Shown: piece after piece, positions 1 to 7,185 of the stretch
Layout of the letters: each line of letters begins with the position of its first letter
Numbering within the stretch: the stretch's first letter is position 1
From: Ruminococcus sp. UBA7013
Lineage (GTDB): Bacteria > Bacillota > Clostridia > Oscillospirales > Ruminococcaceae
DNA length: 22,780 nucleotides
Direction: 5' to 3'
Assembly: GCA_002449585.1 (NCBI GenBank)
Contig: DJXD01000128.1
Coordinates: 1 to 22,780 of the forward strand
Notes under the pieces: generated by a model
Seen by the model: only the letters and a program-made list of their open reading frames with translations
What the model was told of the DNA's origin: nothing
Databases searched by the model: none
Translations under genes and position numbers: made by a program

Positions 1-147
1 ATGCAGAATCCTACATCTGTACAGAGCCCCTATCCCGTGCAAAATCCTGCACCTATGCAGAGCCCCTATCCTGTGCAGAATCCTGCACCTATGCAGAGCC
101 CCTATCCTGTGCAGAATCCTGCTTCCGTACCAAATCAGAATTTTTGA
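1..147 (+). CDS. C-terminal end of a Pro/Gln-rich repeat protein (5' end outside window)
   Basis: Frame 1 is open from the first base to a TGA at 145-147, giving 48 visible residues. They are built from a 12-residue unit, PAPMQSPYPVQN, ending in a short tail SVPNQNF. Two DNA copies of the 36-bp unit (46-81 and 82-117) are identical, and a diverged copy lies at 10-45. The first visible codon is an ATG, but it sits inside a repeat and has no ribosome site in view, so the gene probably begins upstream. Such Pro/Gln-rich tails are low-complexity and often surface-exposed or linker-like, but no function can be assigned. A terminator hairpin follows directly, which supports a real gene end. Confidence 0.65.
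   Translation: MQNPTSVQSPYPVQNPAPMQSPYPVQNPAPMQSPYPVQNPASVPNQNF
10..117 (+). repeat. 36-bp in-frame tandem repeat, three copies
   Basis: Units at 10-45, 46-81 and 82-117. The last two are identical at the DNA level and the first differs at several positions. Each unit encodes 12 residues rich in Pro and Gln. Identity at third codon positions suggests recent duplication or slippage, so copy number may vary between strains. The array may extend left of the window. Confidence 0.85.
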
Positions 148-153
148 TTATAA

Positions 154-190
154 ATTCCCTTCAGTCGTTTTCACGCTGAGGGGAATATTT
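154..190 (+). terminator. Rho-independent terminator of the repeat-protein gene
   Basis: An 11-bp stem (154-164 with 176-186, one G-U pair) with an 11-nt loop is followed by ATTTTG. It starts 7 nt after the TGA stop at 145-147, the expected place for a plus-strand terminator. The U-tract is short, so efficiency may be moderate. Confidence 0.6.
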
Positions 191-201
191 TGATGATGAT
201 C

Positions 202-230
202 AAAAAACCCGGCTCTGAAAAGAACCGGGT
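202..230 (-). terminator. Minus-strand intrinsic terminator ending an intergenic transcript
   Basis: ACCCGG (207-212) pairs with CCGGGT (225-230), and inner TCT/AGA pairs close a GAAA/TTTC loop. Read on the minus strand, the stem runs directly into TTTTTTG. On the plus strand the 3' flank is CAAAAAA, so it cannot be a normal plus-strand terminator. No minus-strand protein gene lies to its right before 2656, so it appears to end the RNA transcribed from the promoter at 520-548. Confidence 0.65.
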
Positions 231-401
231 CAAAAAAGGAAAATTTGAATGAAGAAGCTTTTAAGATAAAATTATTATACAGGAATTTGTTGACAGGAAA
301 AGCAAAAAGAGGTGATTATTTTCAGAAAAATCTGTGAAAGAATCATGATTTAATATTTTTGTTTCAATCCACGTCAAAGCATAATTCTGTCATTCACGAG
401 T

Positions 402-420
402 TTTGACAACTTCTGTCAAA
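402..420. repeat. Perfect 7-bp inverted repeat, TTTGACA / TGTCAAA
   Basis: TTTGACA (402-408) and TGTCAAA (414-420) are separated by 5 nt. A further GTCAAA at 373-378 gives a third half-site. It could be an RNA hairpin with an alternative partner in the proposed minus-strand RNA, or a protein-binding site on DNA. The TTGACA inside it has no good -10 at 17 nt on the plus strand, so I do not call it a promoter. Confidence 0.5.
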
Positions 421-519
421 GTTCGCATGTAACGGATACTAAAAATTTTAAGTGCTGAATGATTTGTCAGCACAACCTGCTATTTTTATTCTTATCAAGA
501 TGCTAACTATCTATAGTAT

Positions 520-548
520 AGTATACCATAACGATAGAAAAATGTCAA
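520..548 (-). promoter_or_regulatory. Strong sigma-A promoter on the minus strand
   Basis: Minus strand: TTGACA (543-548), exactly 17 nt, then TATACT (520-525), with TGG just before the -10 (extended -10). This is among the best matches to consensus in the window. Transcription would start near 513 and run leftward, away from the CotH-like gene. A second overlapping TATACT lies at 515-520. Confidence 0.75.
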
Positions 549-681
549 GTGGATTGCCTTCATGTCAGTGGGGATACCAATTCTTTCTATTTCCACTGTC
601 GTTTGATCATGTCCACCACTTAAAGAAGCGAGGAATTTAATATTTTTGAAACATTTCAGAAACAGTTCTCAAAAATTTGGG

Positions 682-693
682 TGTTATAATAAA
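682..693 (+). promoter_or_regulatory. Extended -10 promoter for the CotH-like gene
   Basis: TGTTATAATAAA with -10 TATAAT at 685-690 and TG at 682-683. No clear -35 is visible 16-18 nt upstream, so it would rely on the extended -10. The ribosome site (708-713) and the ATG at 721 follow at a suitable distance. Confidence 0.6.
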
Positions 694-720
694 TGCAGAA
701 ATAGAACAGGAGGCATGATT

Positions 721-2619
721 ATGAAAAGATCATTTATAGGTTTGATCAGTGCTGTGTTGGCTGTCTGCACACTGCTGACACCCTTCACTGCAGAAGCAGC
801 CAAAAAAGAGAAAAAAAGAAAACCAGAATCCGCCATTTCCACAGAGTATGCACAGAAAAAACTGTTTGACAGAGATCAGGTGCATAAAATCAATCTGCTG
901 ATCAGTCAGGAAAATTGGAATACTATGATTCAGAATGCATTGCAGGAAGAATATGCTGTCTGTGATGTCGAAATTGATGGGGAATTGATCCAGAATGTTG
1001 CCATTCGTCCGAAAGGTAATTCTTCGCTGAAATCAATTAGCAATCAGGGAAGCAGTCATTTCAGTTTCAAGATTGAGTTTGATCATAATGATCCTGCTGT
1101 GACATATTACGGATTAGATAAATTATCACTGAATAATCTGGGACAAGATCCCAGTTGTATGAAAGATTTTATTGCATATCAGCTCATGAATGAAATGGGT
1201 GTAGCCGCACCGCTGTCGAGCTATGCAATATTGCAGAAGAACGGGGAAGATTTCGGGCTGTATCTGGCTGTGGAAGCCGTAGAAGATGCATTCTGTTACA
1301 GGAATTATGGAGAAGAGTATGGAAAGCTTTATAAACCTGATAGCTTTGCGATGGATAGTTTGCCCCTGAGTCATATGCTGGATTATGAAGAAGGTTCTTC
1401 GTTATGGGTAAATGAGAAAATTATGACGGGGGAATATTATGCCGATGCCACCCCCGGAAGTCGGGCAGATATTTTAGGGGCAATGCTGAATTCTGTCTTT
1501 CCGTCTGATATGACAAAAGTCGCCGCCCTGAATGATATGGGAGAGGATGTCAATGCTTATCAGGATCTTTGGGAGAAAGCTGTTTTCAAGATCAAGCAGG
1601 AGGATAAAGAAAGATTAGTTCAATCTATCCGGATGTTGAATTCTGATCAGGCTTTGTCTGTACTGGATGAGGATGCATTGCTGAATTATTTTGCTGTGCA
1701 TAATTTTGTCAATAATTATGATGGCTATACAAGCATGTTTGTGCATAATTTTTATTTGCATGAAAAAGACGGGAAATTATCTCTTGTGCCATGGGATTAT
1801 AATCTAGCATTTGGATCTTTTACTTATGAAACAGCTGTATCTAGTATTATTAACGCTGAAAGCGGCTTTGATCCTGTTCCTGATACTGGAAATGCAATGA
1901 ATGTGAATCAGAATATGATTAATTATCCTATTGATACGCCTGTTTATAGTCAGAAAATAGAAGATCGTCCGCTGCTGAATGCTCTGCTTTCTGATTCGGA
2001 TATGCTGGAGCAGTATCATAAACGCCTTGATGTGCTTCTGCAAACCTGCTTTGAAAATGGAAGCTATGCGGCATTGATCCAGCAGACATATGAAAATATT
2101 TATCCGTATGTCACACAAGGATTGACATTTTATTCTACAGAACAGTTTGAAAAAGGCGCACAGGCTATGCGAAAATATTGCCAATATCGGACAGAAAGTA
2201 TCCGTGGCCAGCTCGATGGAAAAATTCCCTCCACCGCAGAAGGACAGAAAGAAAACCCGGAATCTCTCATTCAGCCGGATGATTTGAATCTGACAGATCT
2301 GACAGATTTCGGCTCACTTCTCCCGGCTTTGAATCAGGATACTGTTACTTCTATAATTCATGTATTTCTGAAAGATGATTTTGCTTATAATACCAAAGGA
2401 GCAGTAGATGCTATTCATTATTATAGCAAACATCCAGTGAAATTATTCAGCTGTTTTTCTGAACTCATGCAGATACAAGTGATCCGTGCTATGATCATGC
2501 CCAAGCTGATGCCGATTTTAATCGGAATAACAGCAATATGTATACTGATTCTGGTGTTGATCATTCGGAAAATTAGAAATAAAAAACAGCAGAAGCTGAT
2601 CCCTGCGGATGCTGTCTGA
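721..2619 (+). CDS. CotH-like protein, secreted and C-terminally membrane-anchored
   Basis: 632 residues. AGGAGG (708-713) sits 7 nt before the ATG at 721; upstream in-frame starts lack such a site. Residues 1-26 form a signal peptide ending AEA, followed by a Lys-rich stretch. The body matches the CotH family: RPKGNSS near 96-102, a block starting YGLDKLSLNNL near 119 and running into MGVAAPLSSYA, GLYLAVE near 169, and VPWDYNLAFG near 355-365. CotH of Bacillus is an atypical secreted protein kinase needed for the spore coat, but related domains are common in ruminococci as exported proteins of unclear substrate. A hydrophobic segment near 594-617 followed by a basic tail should anchor it with the catalytic part outside the cell. 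Kinase activity here is inference. It ends at a terminator shared with the convergent phosphoesterase gene. Confidence 0.85.
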   Translation: MKRSFIGLISAVLAVCTLLTPFTAEAAKKEKKRKPESAISTEYAQKKLFDRDQVHKINLLISQENWNTMIQNALQEEYAVCDVEIDGELIQNVAIRPKGNSSLKSISNQGSSHFSFKIEFDHNDPAVTYYGLDKLSLNNLGQDPSCMKDFIAYQLMNEMGVAAPLSSYAILQKNGEDFGLYLAVEAVEDAFCYRNYGEEYGKLYKPDSFAMDSLPLSHMLDYEEGSSLWVNEKIMTGEYYADATPGSRADILGAMLNSVFPSDMTKVAALNDMGEDVNAYQDLWEKAVFKIKQEDKERLVQSIRMLNSDQALSVLDEDALLNYFAVHNFVNNYDGYTSMFVHNFYLHEKDGKLSLVPWDYNLAFGSFTYETAVSSIINAESGFDPVPDTGNAMNVNQNMINYPIDTPVYSQKIEDRPLLNALLSDSDMLEQYHKRLDVLLQTCFENGSYAALIQQTYENIYPYVTQGLTFYSTEQFEKGAQAMRKYCQYRTESIRGQLDGKIPSTAEGQKENPESLIQPDDLNLTDLTDFGSLLPALNQDTVTSIIHVFLKDDFAYNTKGAVDAIHYYSKHPVKLFSCFSELMQIQVIRAMIMPKLMPILIGITAICILILVLIIRKIRNKKQQKLIPADAV

Positions 2620-2624
2620 ATACG

Positions 2625-2655
2625 AAAGCCCTCCGTATTTAGCGGAGGGCTTTGC
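2625..2655. terminator. Bidirectional terminator between convergent genes
   Basis: An 11-bp perfect stem (AAAGCCCTCCG at 2625-2635, CGGAGGGCTTT at 2643-2653) with a 7-nt loop. The stem's own A/T ends provide a T-stretch on both strands. It lies 5 nt past the CotH-like stop and just beyond the phosphoesterase stop, so it serves both. Confidence 0.85.
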
Positions 2656-3375
2656 TTACATGCCTGGCATGTAAACACACACAAAGCCATTTTCTGTAAG
2701 AAGAAGAATATCATTATAGACAAGAAAATGTTTTTTGTCTACAGGCATGGAAAGATGATAATGACCGGAAAACCAGAATTTAAAATTCAATTTTTCGTCG
2801 ATTTCATCAAAATAATCTGTCAGTTCATTGCGATTATACATTTCCCAGCCAAACATAGCAAGCTGTAAATGCTGTGGCAATGAATGGGTAATCACAATAT
2901 CTGTTTTCCAGTCGACGGCTTCAAGGGCACGACGGCCTTTTTTCATTTCTGCGAAGCTTGGCATTTCATGCTTCCAGACAGAAACACCCCATTGGCGGAA
3001 CGCTTTATCATGGCTTTCTGCACCACCAAATGCAAAAAACCGCTTTCCTTCTAATTCAAATACACTCCCTCGGCAAATATGAATAATATGTTCTGTAATT
3101 CTATGTACTTGGACACCATTCCATTCTGTGACCGGATAAGCCTCCAGCATGTCAAAATTTTCATGATTGCCATCAATCCATAATGTTGTCCATGGTTTAT
3201 TTTCCAGCCAATTCAGCCACCATTTTTCACTTTTTGATCCATCCCACAGAAGACCAAAATCCCCGCAGATAATCATATAGTCATTTCTTGTGAGATCTTT
3301 CTGCATACGGAAACACCGTGCAGAAAATTTATGAATGTCATAATCCCCATGGATGTCTCCTGTAATAAAAATCAT
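2656..3375 (-). CDS. Calcineurin-like metallophosphoesterase
   Basis: 239 residues. The start ATG is preceded on the minus strand by AGGAAGGAG about 9 nt upstream. The dimetal phosphoesterase motifs are complete and in order: GDIHG at 6-10, GDFG at 38-41, GNHE at 69-72, THSLP near 162 and GHYH near 207. No signal peptide or membrane segment is seen, so it should be cytoplasmic. The family cleaves phosphomonoesters or diesters; the substrate cannot be read from the sequence. It is a single-gene unit with its own promoter (3416-3444), divergent from pspA and convergent with the CotH-like gene. Confidence 0.85.
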   Translation of the reverse strand: MIFITGDIHGDYDIHKFSARCFRMQKDLTRNDYMIICGDFGLLWDGSKSEKWWLNWLENKPWTTLWIDGNHENFDMLEAYPVTEWNGVQVHRITEHIIHICRGSVFELEGKRFFAFGGAESHDKAFRQWGVSVWKHEMPSFAEMKKGRRALEAVDWKTDIVITHSLPQHLQLAMFGWEMYNRNELTDYFDEIDEKLNFKFWFSGHYHLSMPVDKKHFLVYNDILLLTENGFVCVYMPGM

Positions 3376-3415
3376 ATTTAAGACTCCTTCCTGCTATCAT
3401 GTTCTCATATTAATT

Positions 3416-3444
3416 ATTATAACATAGAATGTAAAAAAAAGCAA
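3416..3444 (-). promoter_or_regulatory. Promoter of the metallophosphoesterase gene
   Basis: Minus strand: TTGCTT (3439-3444), 17 nt, TATAAT (3416-3421), with TGT before the -10. It stands back to back with the pspA promoter only about 30 nt away, so supercoiling or a shared regulator could link the two. Confidence 0.7.
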
Positions 3445-3476
3445 GTCCGGCAGGATAAAAAATCAGGCTGGAACTA

Positions 3477-3505
3477 TTGACATTTGCAGTCTTTTGTGGT
3501 AAGAT
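3477..3505 (+). promoter_or_regulatory. Promoter of pspA
   Basis: TTGACA (3477-3482), 17 nt, TAAGAT (3500-3505), with TGG before the -10. It looks like a housekeeping promoter. I see no clear site for a stress sigma factor or response regulator. Confidence 0.7.
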
Positions 3506-3545
3506 TAAATTAGATTGCATCTCATGATGAACGGAGGAGCTATAG

Positions 3546-4313
3546 ATGGGATTTTTTTCAAGAATTATTGATATTTTCAAATCCAATGTGAACGATCTGG
3601 TTGACCGTGCCGAAGATCCGGAAAAAATGGTAAAACAGATTATTGTAGATATGCAGGAAGAACTTGCTAAATCTACGCAGGCACTCGGAAAAGCGGTAGC
3701 CAGTGAACGGATTGCAGAAAAACAGTATAAAGAATCTATGCGGAAATCCGCTGACTGGGAAGCCAAGGCCAAAGCCGCCCTTGCTTCCGGTAATGTCGAA
3801 TTAGCCAAAAAGGCACTTGCCAATAAAGTTAAGGCGGATGAAGAAATTAATGCTTATAAAGAAATGTATGAGACAATCTCAAATCAGACAGACGCAATCC
3901 GGGTACAAGTGGAAACTCTGAAATCAAAGCTTTCCGAAGCAAAAAGCCGTCAGGCCATGCTTATCGCCCGTGCGCAGATGGCCGAAACAAAGAAAAATTT
4001 GGCGCAGTCTGTCGGCAGTATTGATACTACCAGTTCTTATGATAAATTTAGCCGCATGGAAGAAAAAATTATCCAGAAAGAAGCCGAGGCCGATGCCGTC
4101 GCTGAACTCGCCGGAATCGCTGTTTCTAAAGATTATGAATCTTTTGAACAAATGCAGACAGATGCAAAAGTGGATGATGAGCTTCAGCGGTTAATGGCTG
4201 AAATGGGTCAGCTCAAACCAGCAGAAGGAGAATTATCCCTCGAAGAACAGATTGCTGCCGCTGAAGCCGCCGCTGAATTTGCTGTTGCCGAAGATGCCGA
4301 CGGAGGATTATAA
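3546..4313 (+). CDS. pspA: PspA/IM30 (Vipp1/LiaH) family membrane-stress protein
   Basis: 255 residues, start chosen from GGAGGAG (3533-3539) 6 nt before the ATG. The N-terminus, MGFFSRIIDIFKSNVNDLVD, is the typical amphipathic helix that binds stressed membranes. It is followed by DPEKMVKQIIVDMQEEL and a long charged, Ala-rich helical hairpin to about residue 215, then an acidic Ala/Glu-rich tail. The family forms ESCRT-III-like rods and rings under the cytoplasmic membrane and keeps it sealed. There are no psp or lia partner genes beside it; it is monocistronic, with its own promoter and a terminator at 4327-4366. Length is slightly above the usual 220-230 because of the tail. Confidence 0.9.
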   Translation: MGFFSRIIDIFKSNVNDLVDRAEDPEKMVKQIIVDMQEELAKSTQALGKAVASERIAEKQYKESMRKSADWEAKAKAALASGNVELAKKALANKVKADEEINAYKEMYETISNQTDAIRVQVETLKSKLSEAKSRQAMLIARAQMAETKKNLAQSVGSIDTTSSYDKFSRMEEKIIQKEAEADAVAELAGIAVSKDYESFEQMQTDAKVDDELQRLMAEMGQLKPAEGELSLEEQIAAAEAAAEFAVAEDADGGL

Positions 4314-4326
4314 TCAAGATTACATG

Positions 4327-4367
4327 ACAGCCGCCATTGCCGCAATGCGGAGATGCGGCTGTTTTTG
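4327..4367 (+). terminator. Terminator of pspA
   Basis: ACAGCCGC (4327-4334) pairs with GCGGCTGT (4355-4362), followed by TTTTTG. A second small hairpin (CATTG/CAATG) sits inside the loop. It lies only about 20 nt before the fhs ribosome site, so fhs needs its own promoter or read-through. Confidence 0.75.
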
Positions 4368-4374
4368 TTATATT
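4366..4374 (+). promoter_or_regulatory. Possible extended -10 promoter for fhs
   Basis: TGTTATATT directly after the pspA terminator fits an extended -10, but there is no recognisable -35 (it would fall within the hairpin). If used, the leader would be only a few nucleotides before the ribosome site at 4381-4387. This is weak, proposed because fhs follows a terminator and starts a long gene run. Confidence 0.3.
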
Positions 4375-4395
4375 TTACATGAGGAGGATTTAAAA

Positions 4396-6066
4396 ATGCT
4401 TTCTGATATTGAAATTGCACAGGCTGCCGAAATGCGGCCAATTACGGAAATCGCCGGGGAATTGGGCATTGCTCCGGAAAAATTAGAACCGTATGGGCAT
4501 TATAAAGCCAAAGTCACAGAGGAATTATTGAAAGAAACCGCCTGTCAGCCCGATGGAAAATTAATTCTTGTGACGGCGATTAATCCAACACCAGCCGGAG
4601 AAGGAAAAACAACTGTCAGTGTTGGATTAGGTCAGGCTATGGCCAAAATCGGAAAAAAGGCAGTGCTGGCACTTCGTGAGCCATCACTTGGGCCTGTATT
4701 CGGAATCAAGGGCGGTGCGGCCGGAGGCGGCTATTCTCAGGTCATCCCCATGGAAGATATTAATCTGCATTTCACCGGAGATATTCATGCCATGACAGCA
4801 GCTAATAATTTACTCTGTGCGCTTTTGGATAATCATATTCAGCAGGGAAATGCACTCAGAATTGACACCAGAAGAATATTATTCAAACGCTGTCTTGATA
4901 TGAATGACAGAGCATTGAGAAATATTGTTATTGGAATGGGCGGAAAGATCAATGGTGTCCCCCGTGAGGATAGTTTTCAAATCACAGTAGCATCAGAAGT
5001 GATGGCAATTCTGTGTTTAGCGTCTGATCTGGCAGATCTGAAAGAAAGACTTGGAAATATTTTAGTGGCATATAATCTGGATAATGAGCCAGTATATGCA
5101 AAAGATTTGCAGGCACAGGGCGCAATGACGGCATTATTGAAAGATGCGCTCAAGCCGAATTTAGTGCAGACACTGGAGCATACACCTGTATTGATTCATG
5201 GAGGGCCTTTTGCTAATATTGCACATGGATGTAATTCTGTGAGAGCTACAAAATTAGCATTAAAATTAGGTGATTACTGCATTACAGAGGCAGGATTTGG
5301 CTCTGATCTGGGTGCAGAAAAGTTTTTTGATATTAAATGCAGATATGCCGGATTAAAGCCATCTTGTGTGGTATTAGTCGCAACGGCGAGAGCATTGAAA
5401 TATAACGGCGGTGTGCCGAAGGCGGAAACGGCTAAACCTAATCCGGAAGCCCTGAAAAAAGGCATTGTCAATTTAGGTGTACATATTGAGAATATGCAGA
5501 AATATCATGTGCCGGTTGTGGTTGCACTGAATAAATTCTATACAGATACAGAGGAAGAATTGCAGATCATTGCAGAATATTGTCAGCAATTTGGAGTACA
5601 GACTTCTGTATGTGAGATTTTTGCCAAAGGCGGTGAAGGCGGCACAGATCTGGCTGAAAAAGTTTGTCAGATTGTGGATCATCAGGAATCAGAATTTCAA
5701 GTTCTGTATAATACAGATTTGTCACTGAAAGAAAAGATTCAGACGATTGCAACAGAAATTTATCGTGCCGATGGTGTCAAATATCTGTCAAAAGCAGAAA
5801 AGGCATTGAAAGAAATTGAAGCATTAGGCTATGGAAATCTGCCTGTGTGCATTGCAAAGACACAGTATTCTCTTTCTGATAATCCGGAATTATTAGGCAA
5901 GCCGGAAGGATTTCATATTACAGTCAGTGATGTGAGAGTATCTGCCGGGGCTGGCTTTGTGGTTGTTCTGACAGGCGATATTATGACAATGCCGGGTCTT
6001 CCGAAAGCACCGGCGGCATTAAAGATTGATTGTGATAATGATGGCCATATCAGCGGATTATTTTAA
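4396..6066 (+). CDS. fhs: Formate-tetrahydrofolate ligase
   Basis: 556 residues, the normal family length. The start is set by GAGGAGG (4381-4387) 8 nt before the ATG. The ATP-binding loop PTPAGEGKTT lies at 64-73, in the family context VTAINPTPAGEGKTT; further conserved blocks include FGIKGGAAGGGYSQV, LTGDIHAMTAANN-like sequence and ITEAGFGSDLGAEKFFDIKCR. The enzyme makes 10-formyl-THF from formate, THF and ATP, feeding purine synthesis and formyl-Met; in acetogens it is also part of the Wood-Ljungdahl methyl branch. No other genes of that pathway are in view, so an anabolic role is more likely. It is the first gene of a long plus-strand run; tsaE begins 2 nt after its stop. Confidence 0.97.
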   Translation: MLSDIEIAQAAEMRPITEIAGELGIAPEKLEPYGHYKAKVTEELLKETACQPDGKLILVTAINPTPAGEGKTTVSVGLGQAMAKIGKKAVLALREPSLGPVFGIKGGAAGGGYSQVIPMEDINLHFTGDIHAMTAANNLLCALLDNHIQQGNALRIDTRRILFKRCLDMNDRALRNIVIGMGGKINGVPREDSFQITVASEVMAILCLASDLADLKERLGNILVAYNLDNEPVYAKDLQAQGAMTALLKDALKPNLVQTLEHTPVLIHGGPFANIAHGCNSVRATKLALKLGDYCITEAGFGSDLGAEKFFDIKCRYAGLKPSCVVLVATARALKYNGGVPKAETAKPNPEALKKGIVNLGVHIENMQKYHVPVVVALNKFYTDTEEELQIIAEYCQQFGVQTSVCEIFAKGGEGGTDLAEKVCQIVDHQESEFQVLYNTDLSLKEKIQTIATEIYRADGVKYLSKAEKALKEIEALGYGNLPVCIAKTQYSLSDNPELLGKPEGFHITVSDVRVSAGAGFVVVLTGDIMTMPGLPKAPAALKIDCDNDGHISGLF

Positions 6067-6068
6067 TC

Positions 6069-6524
6069 ATGATCAGAAAAGAATTTATAACATGTTCCCC
6101 GGAAGAAACAATTTTATTTGCGGAGAAGTTTGCAAAGCTTCTCCGTGCTGGGGATGTGATTGCATACGCCGGCGATCTGGGTGCAGGAAAGACAACATTC
6201 ACAAGAGGATTAGCCGCCGGATTAGGAATAAAAGATCTGGTGACTTCTCCGACATTTGCATTGGTACATGTCTATGGTCAGCCGCCTTTGCAGTTATGCC
6301 ATTTTGATATGTACAGGATCATAGATGAAACCGAACTGGAAACCACAGGCTTTTATGATTATGATCTGACAGAAAGCATTTTTGTAATAGAATGGTCAGA
6401 AAATATCAGAAATGCACTTCCGGAAAATGCGATTTTTCTGACATTGGAGCGCATTCATGATGAAGAACGCCGGATCATTCTGGAAATACAGGAGAGTGAA
6501 CGCTTTGAAGATTTTAGGCCTTGA
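6069..6524 (+). CDS. tsaE: tRNA threonylcarbamoyladenosine biosynthesis ATPase TsaE
   Basis: 151 residues. Walker A GDLGAGKTT lies at 35-43 and the TsaE signature TSPTF at 59-63; HFDMYRI and VIEWSE blocks follow. TsaE binds the TsaB-TsaD complex and hydrolyses ATP during formation of t6A37 in ANN-decoding tRNAs. Its ATG sits 2 nt after the fhs stop with only a weak ribosome site, suggesting translational coupling. It overlaps tsaB by 20 nt. tsaD is not in this window. Confidence 0.95.
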   Translation: MIRKEFITCSPEETILFAEKFAKLLRAGDVIAYAGDLGAGKTTFTRGLAAGLGIKDLVTSPTFALVHVYGQPPLQLCHFDMYRIIDETELETTGFYDYDLTESIFVIEWSENIRNALPENAIFLTLERIHDEERRIILEIQESERFEDFRP

Positions 6525-7185
6525 CACATCCGGAAAAATGGCATCAGTGGCGGTTCTTGATACGGAAAAAAAGATTCTCCTCGGAGAACATACAGTTTAT
6601 ACAAGTCGGACACATTCACAGGTGATTATGCCTATGTGTAAGAATCTGCTGGAAGAATGCAATCTGACTGTGAAGGATGTGAATGGTTTTGCGGTAGCCG
6701 TAGGGCCTGGATCATATACAGGTTTACGGATCGGAATCGCAGCAGTGCAGGGGATGGCAATGGTAAATCATACACCTTGCAAAGGAATTTCCACCTTGGC
6801 GGCCATGGCGGCAAGAATCAGTAGTGAAGAATGGATTTTATCAGTCATGTATGCACGGGAGAATTTATTTTATTATGGCATTTATCAGCGGCATCATATG
6901 AATGATATGGGAACGCTTGGCACAGTAGAAGAGATTGCCGAACGGATCAGGGATTATGATAAGCTTATGCTTGTTGGTGATGGTGCTGAAAAATTCAGAG
7001 AACAATATGAACAGATCCAGAAATATCCGCCATGGCTGATATATTCGCCATATATTTTGAATTTACAATCAGCGGCAGGGGTATGCATGGCGGCGGCCTA
7101 TGCAGATGACTGGGGCACAGCGGCTGATCTGACTGCAAGTTATTTGCAGGCCGTGCAGATCCAGAAGAAAAAGAATGATTTATAA
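6505..7185 (+). CDS. tsaB: tRNA threonylcarbamoyladenosine biosynthesis protein TsaB
   Basis: 226 residues from a TTG start at 6505. I choose it because AGGAGAG (6490-6496) lies 8 nt upstream and translation then begins MKILGLDTSG, the canonical TsaB start. An in-frame GTG at 6496 and an ATG at 6457 are badly placed. The signature GPGSYTGLRIG is at 67-77. TsaB is the inactive ASKHA-fold partner that scaffolds TsaD. The start lies within the tsaE 3' end (20-nt overlap), so the two are made together. The usual bacterial neighbour rimI does not follow; instead a membrane protein gene overlaps its stop. Confidence 0.93.
   Translation: MKILGLDTSGKMASVAVLDTEKKILLGEHTVYTSRTHSQVIMPMCKNLLEECNLTVKDVNGFAVAVGPGSYTGLRIGIAAVQGMAMVNHTPCKGISTLAAMAARISSEEWILSVMYARENLFYYGIYQRHHMNDMGTLGTVEEIAERIRDYDKLMLVGDGAEKFREQYEQIQKYPPWLIYSPYILNLQSAAGVCMAAAYADDWGTAADLTASYLQAVQIQKKKNDL

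Larger units (their letters stand above)
202..513 (-). ncRNA. Putative unannotated small RNA of about 310 nt
   Basis: A near-consensus minus-strand promoter (520-548) and a minus-strand terminator (202-230) bracket this AT-rich stretch. It contains no minus-strand ORF with a ribosome site. The predicted RNA has a 7-bp hairpin near its 5' end (452-458 with 467-473) followed by a T-rich stretch that could act as an early weak terminator. Next come TTTGACA and TGTCAAA, a perfect inverted repeat (402-420), then a second TTTGAC (373-378) that could compete for the same partner. The motif GTGGATTGAAAC follows (361-372). It does not resemble tmRNA, RNase P RNA, SRP RNA or 6S RNA as I know them. Existence is inferred from the signals only. 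Confidence 0.5.

Noticed and set aside
290..319. Plus-strand TTGACA (290-295) with GATTAT as a possible promoter
   Set aside because: The -10 is poor and no plus-strand gene follows for about 400 nt.
279..347. Short minus-strand frame of 23 codons (MILSQIFLKIITSFC...) resembling a small hydrophobic toxin
   Set aside because: No ribosome site before its ATG and no antitoxin RNA or repeat around it.
452..640. Plus-strand 62-codon open frame in the gap before the CotH-like gene
   Set aside because: No ribosome site, atypical composition, and it overlaps the minus-strand promoter and the 5' part of the proposed RNA.
2421..2723. Minus-strand open frame across the end of the CotH-like gene
   Set aside because: Shadow frame crossing the shared terminator, without a ribosome site.
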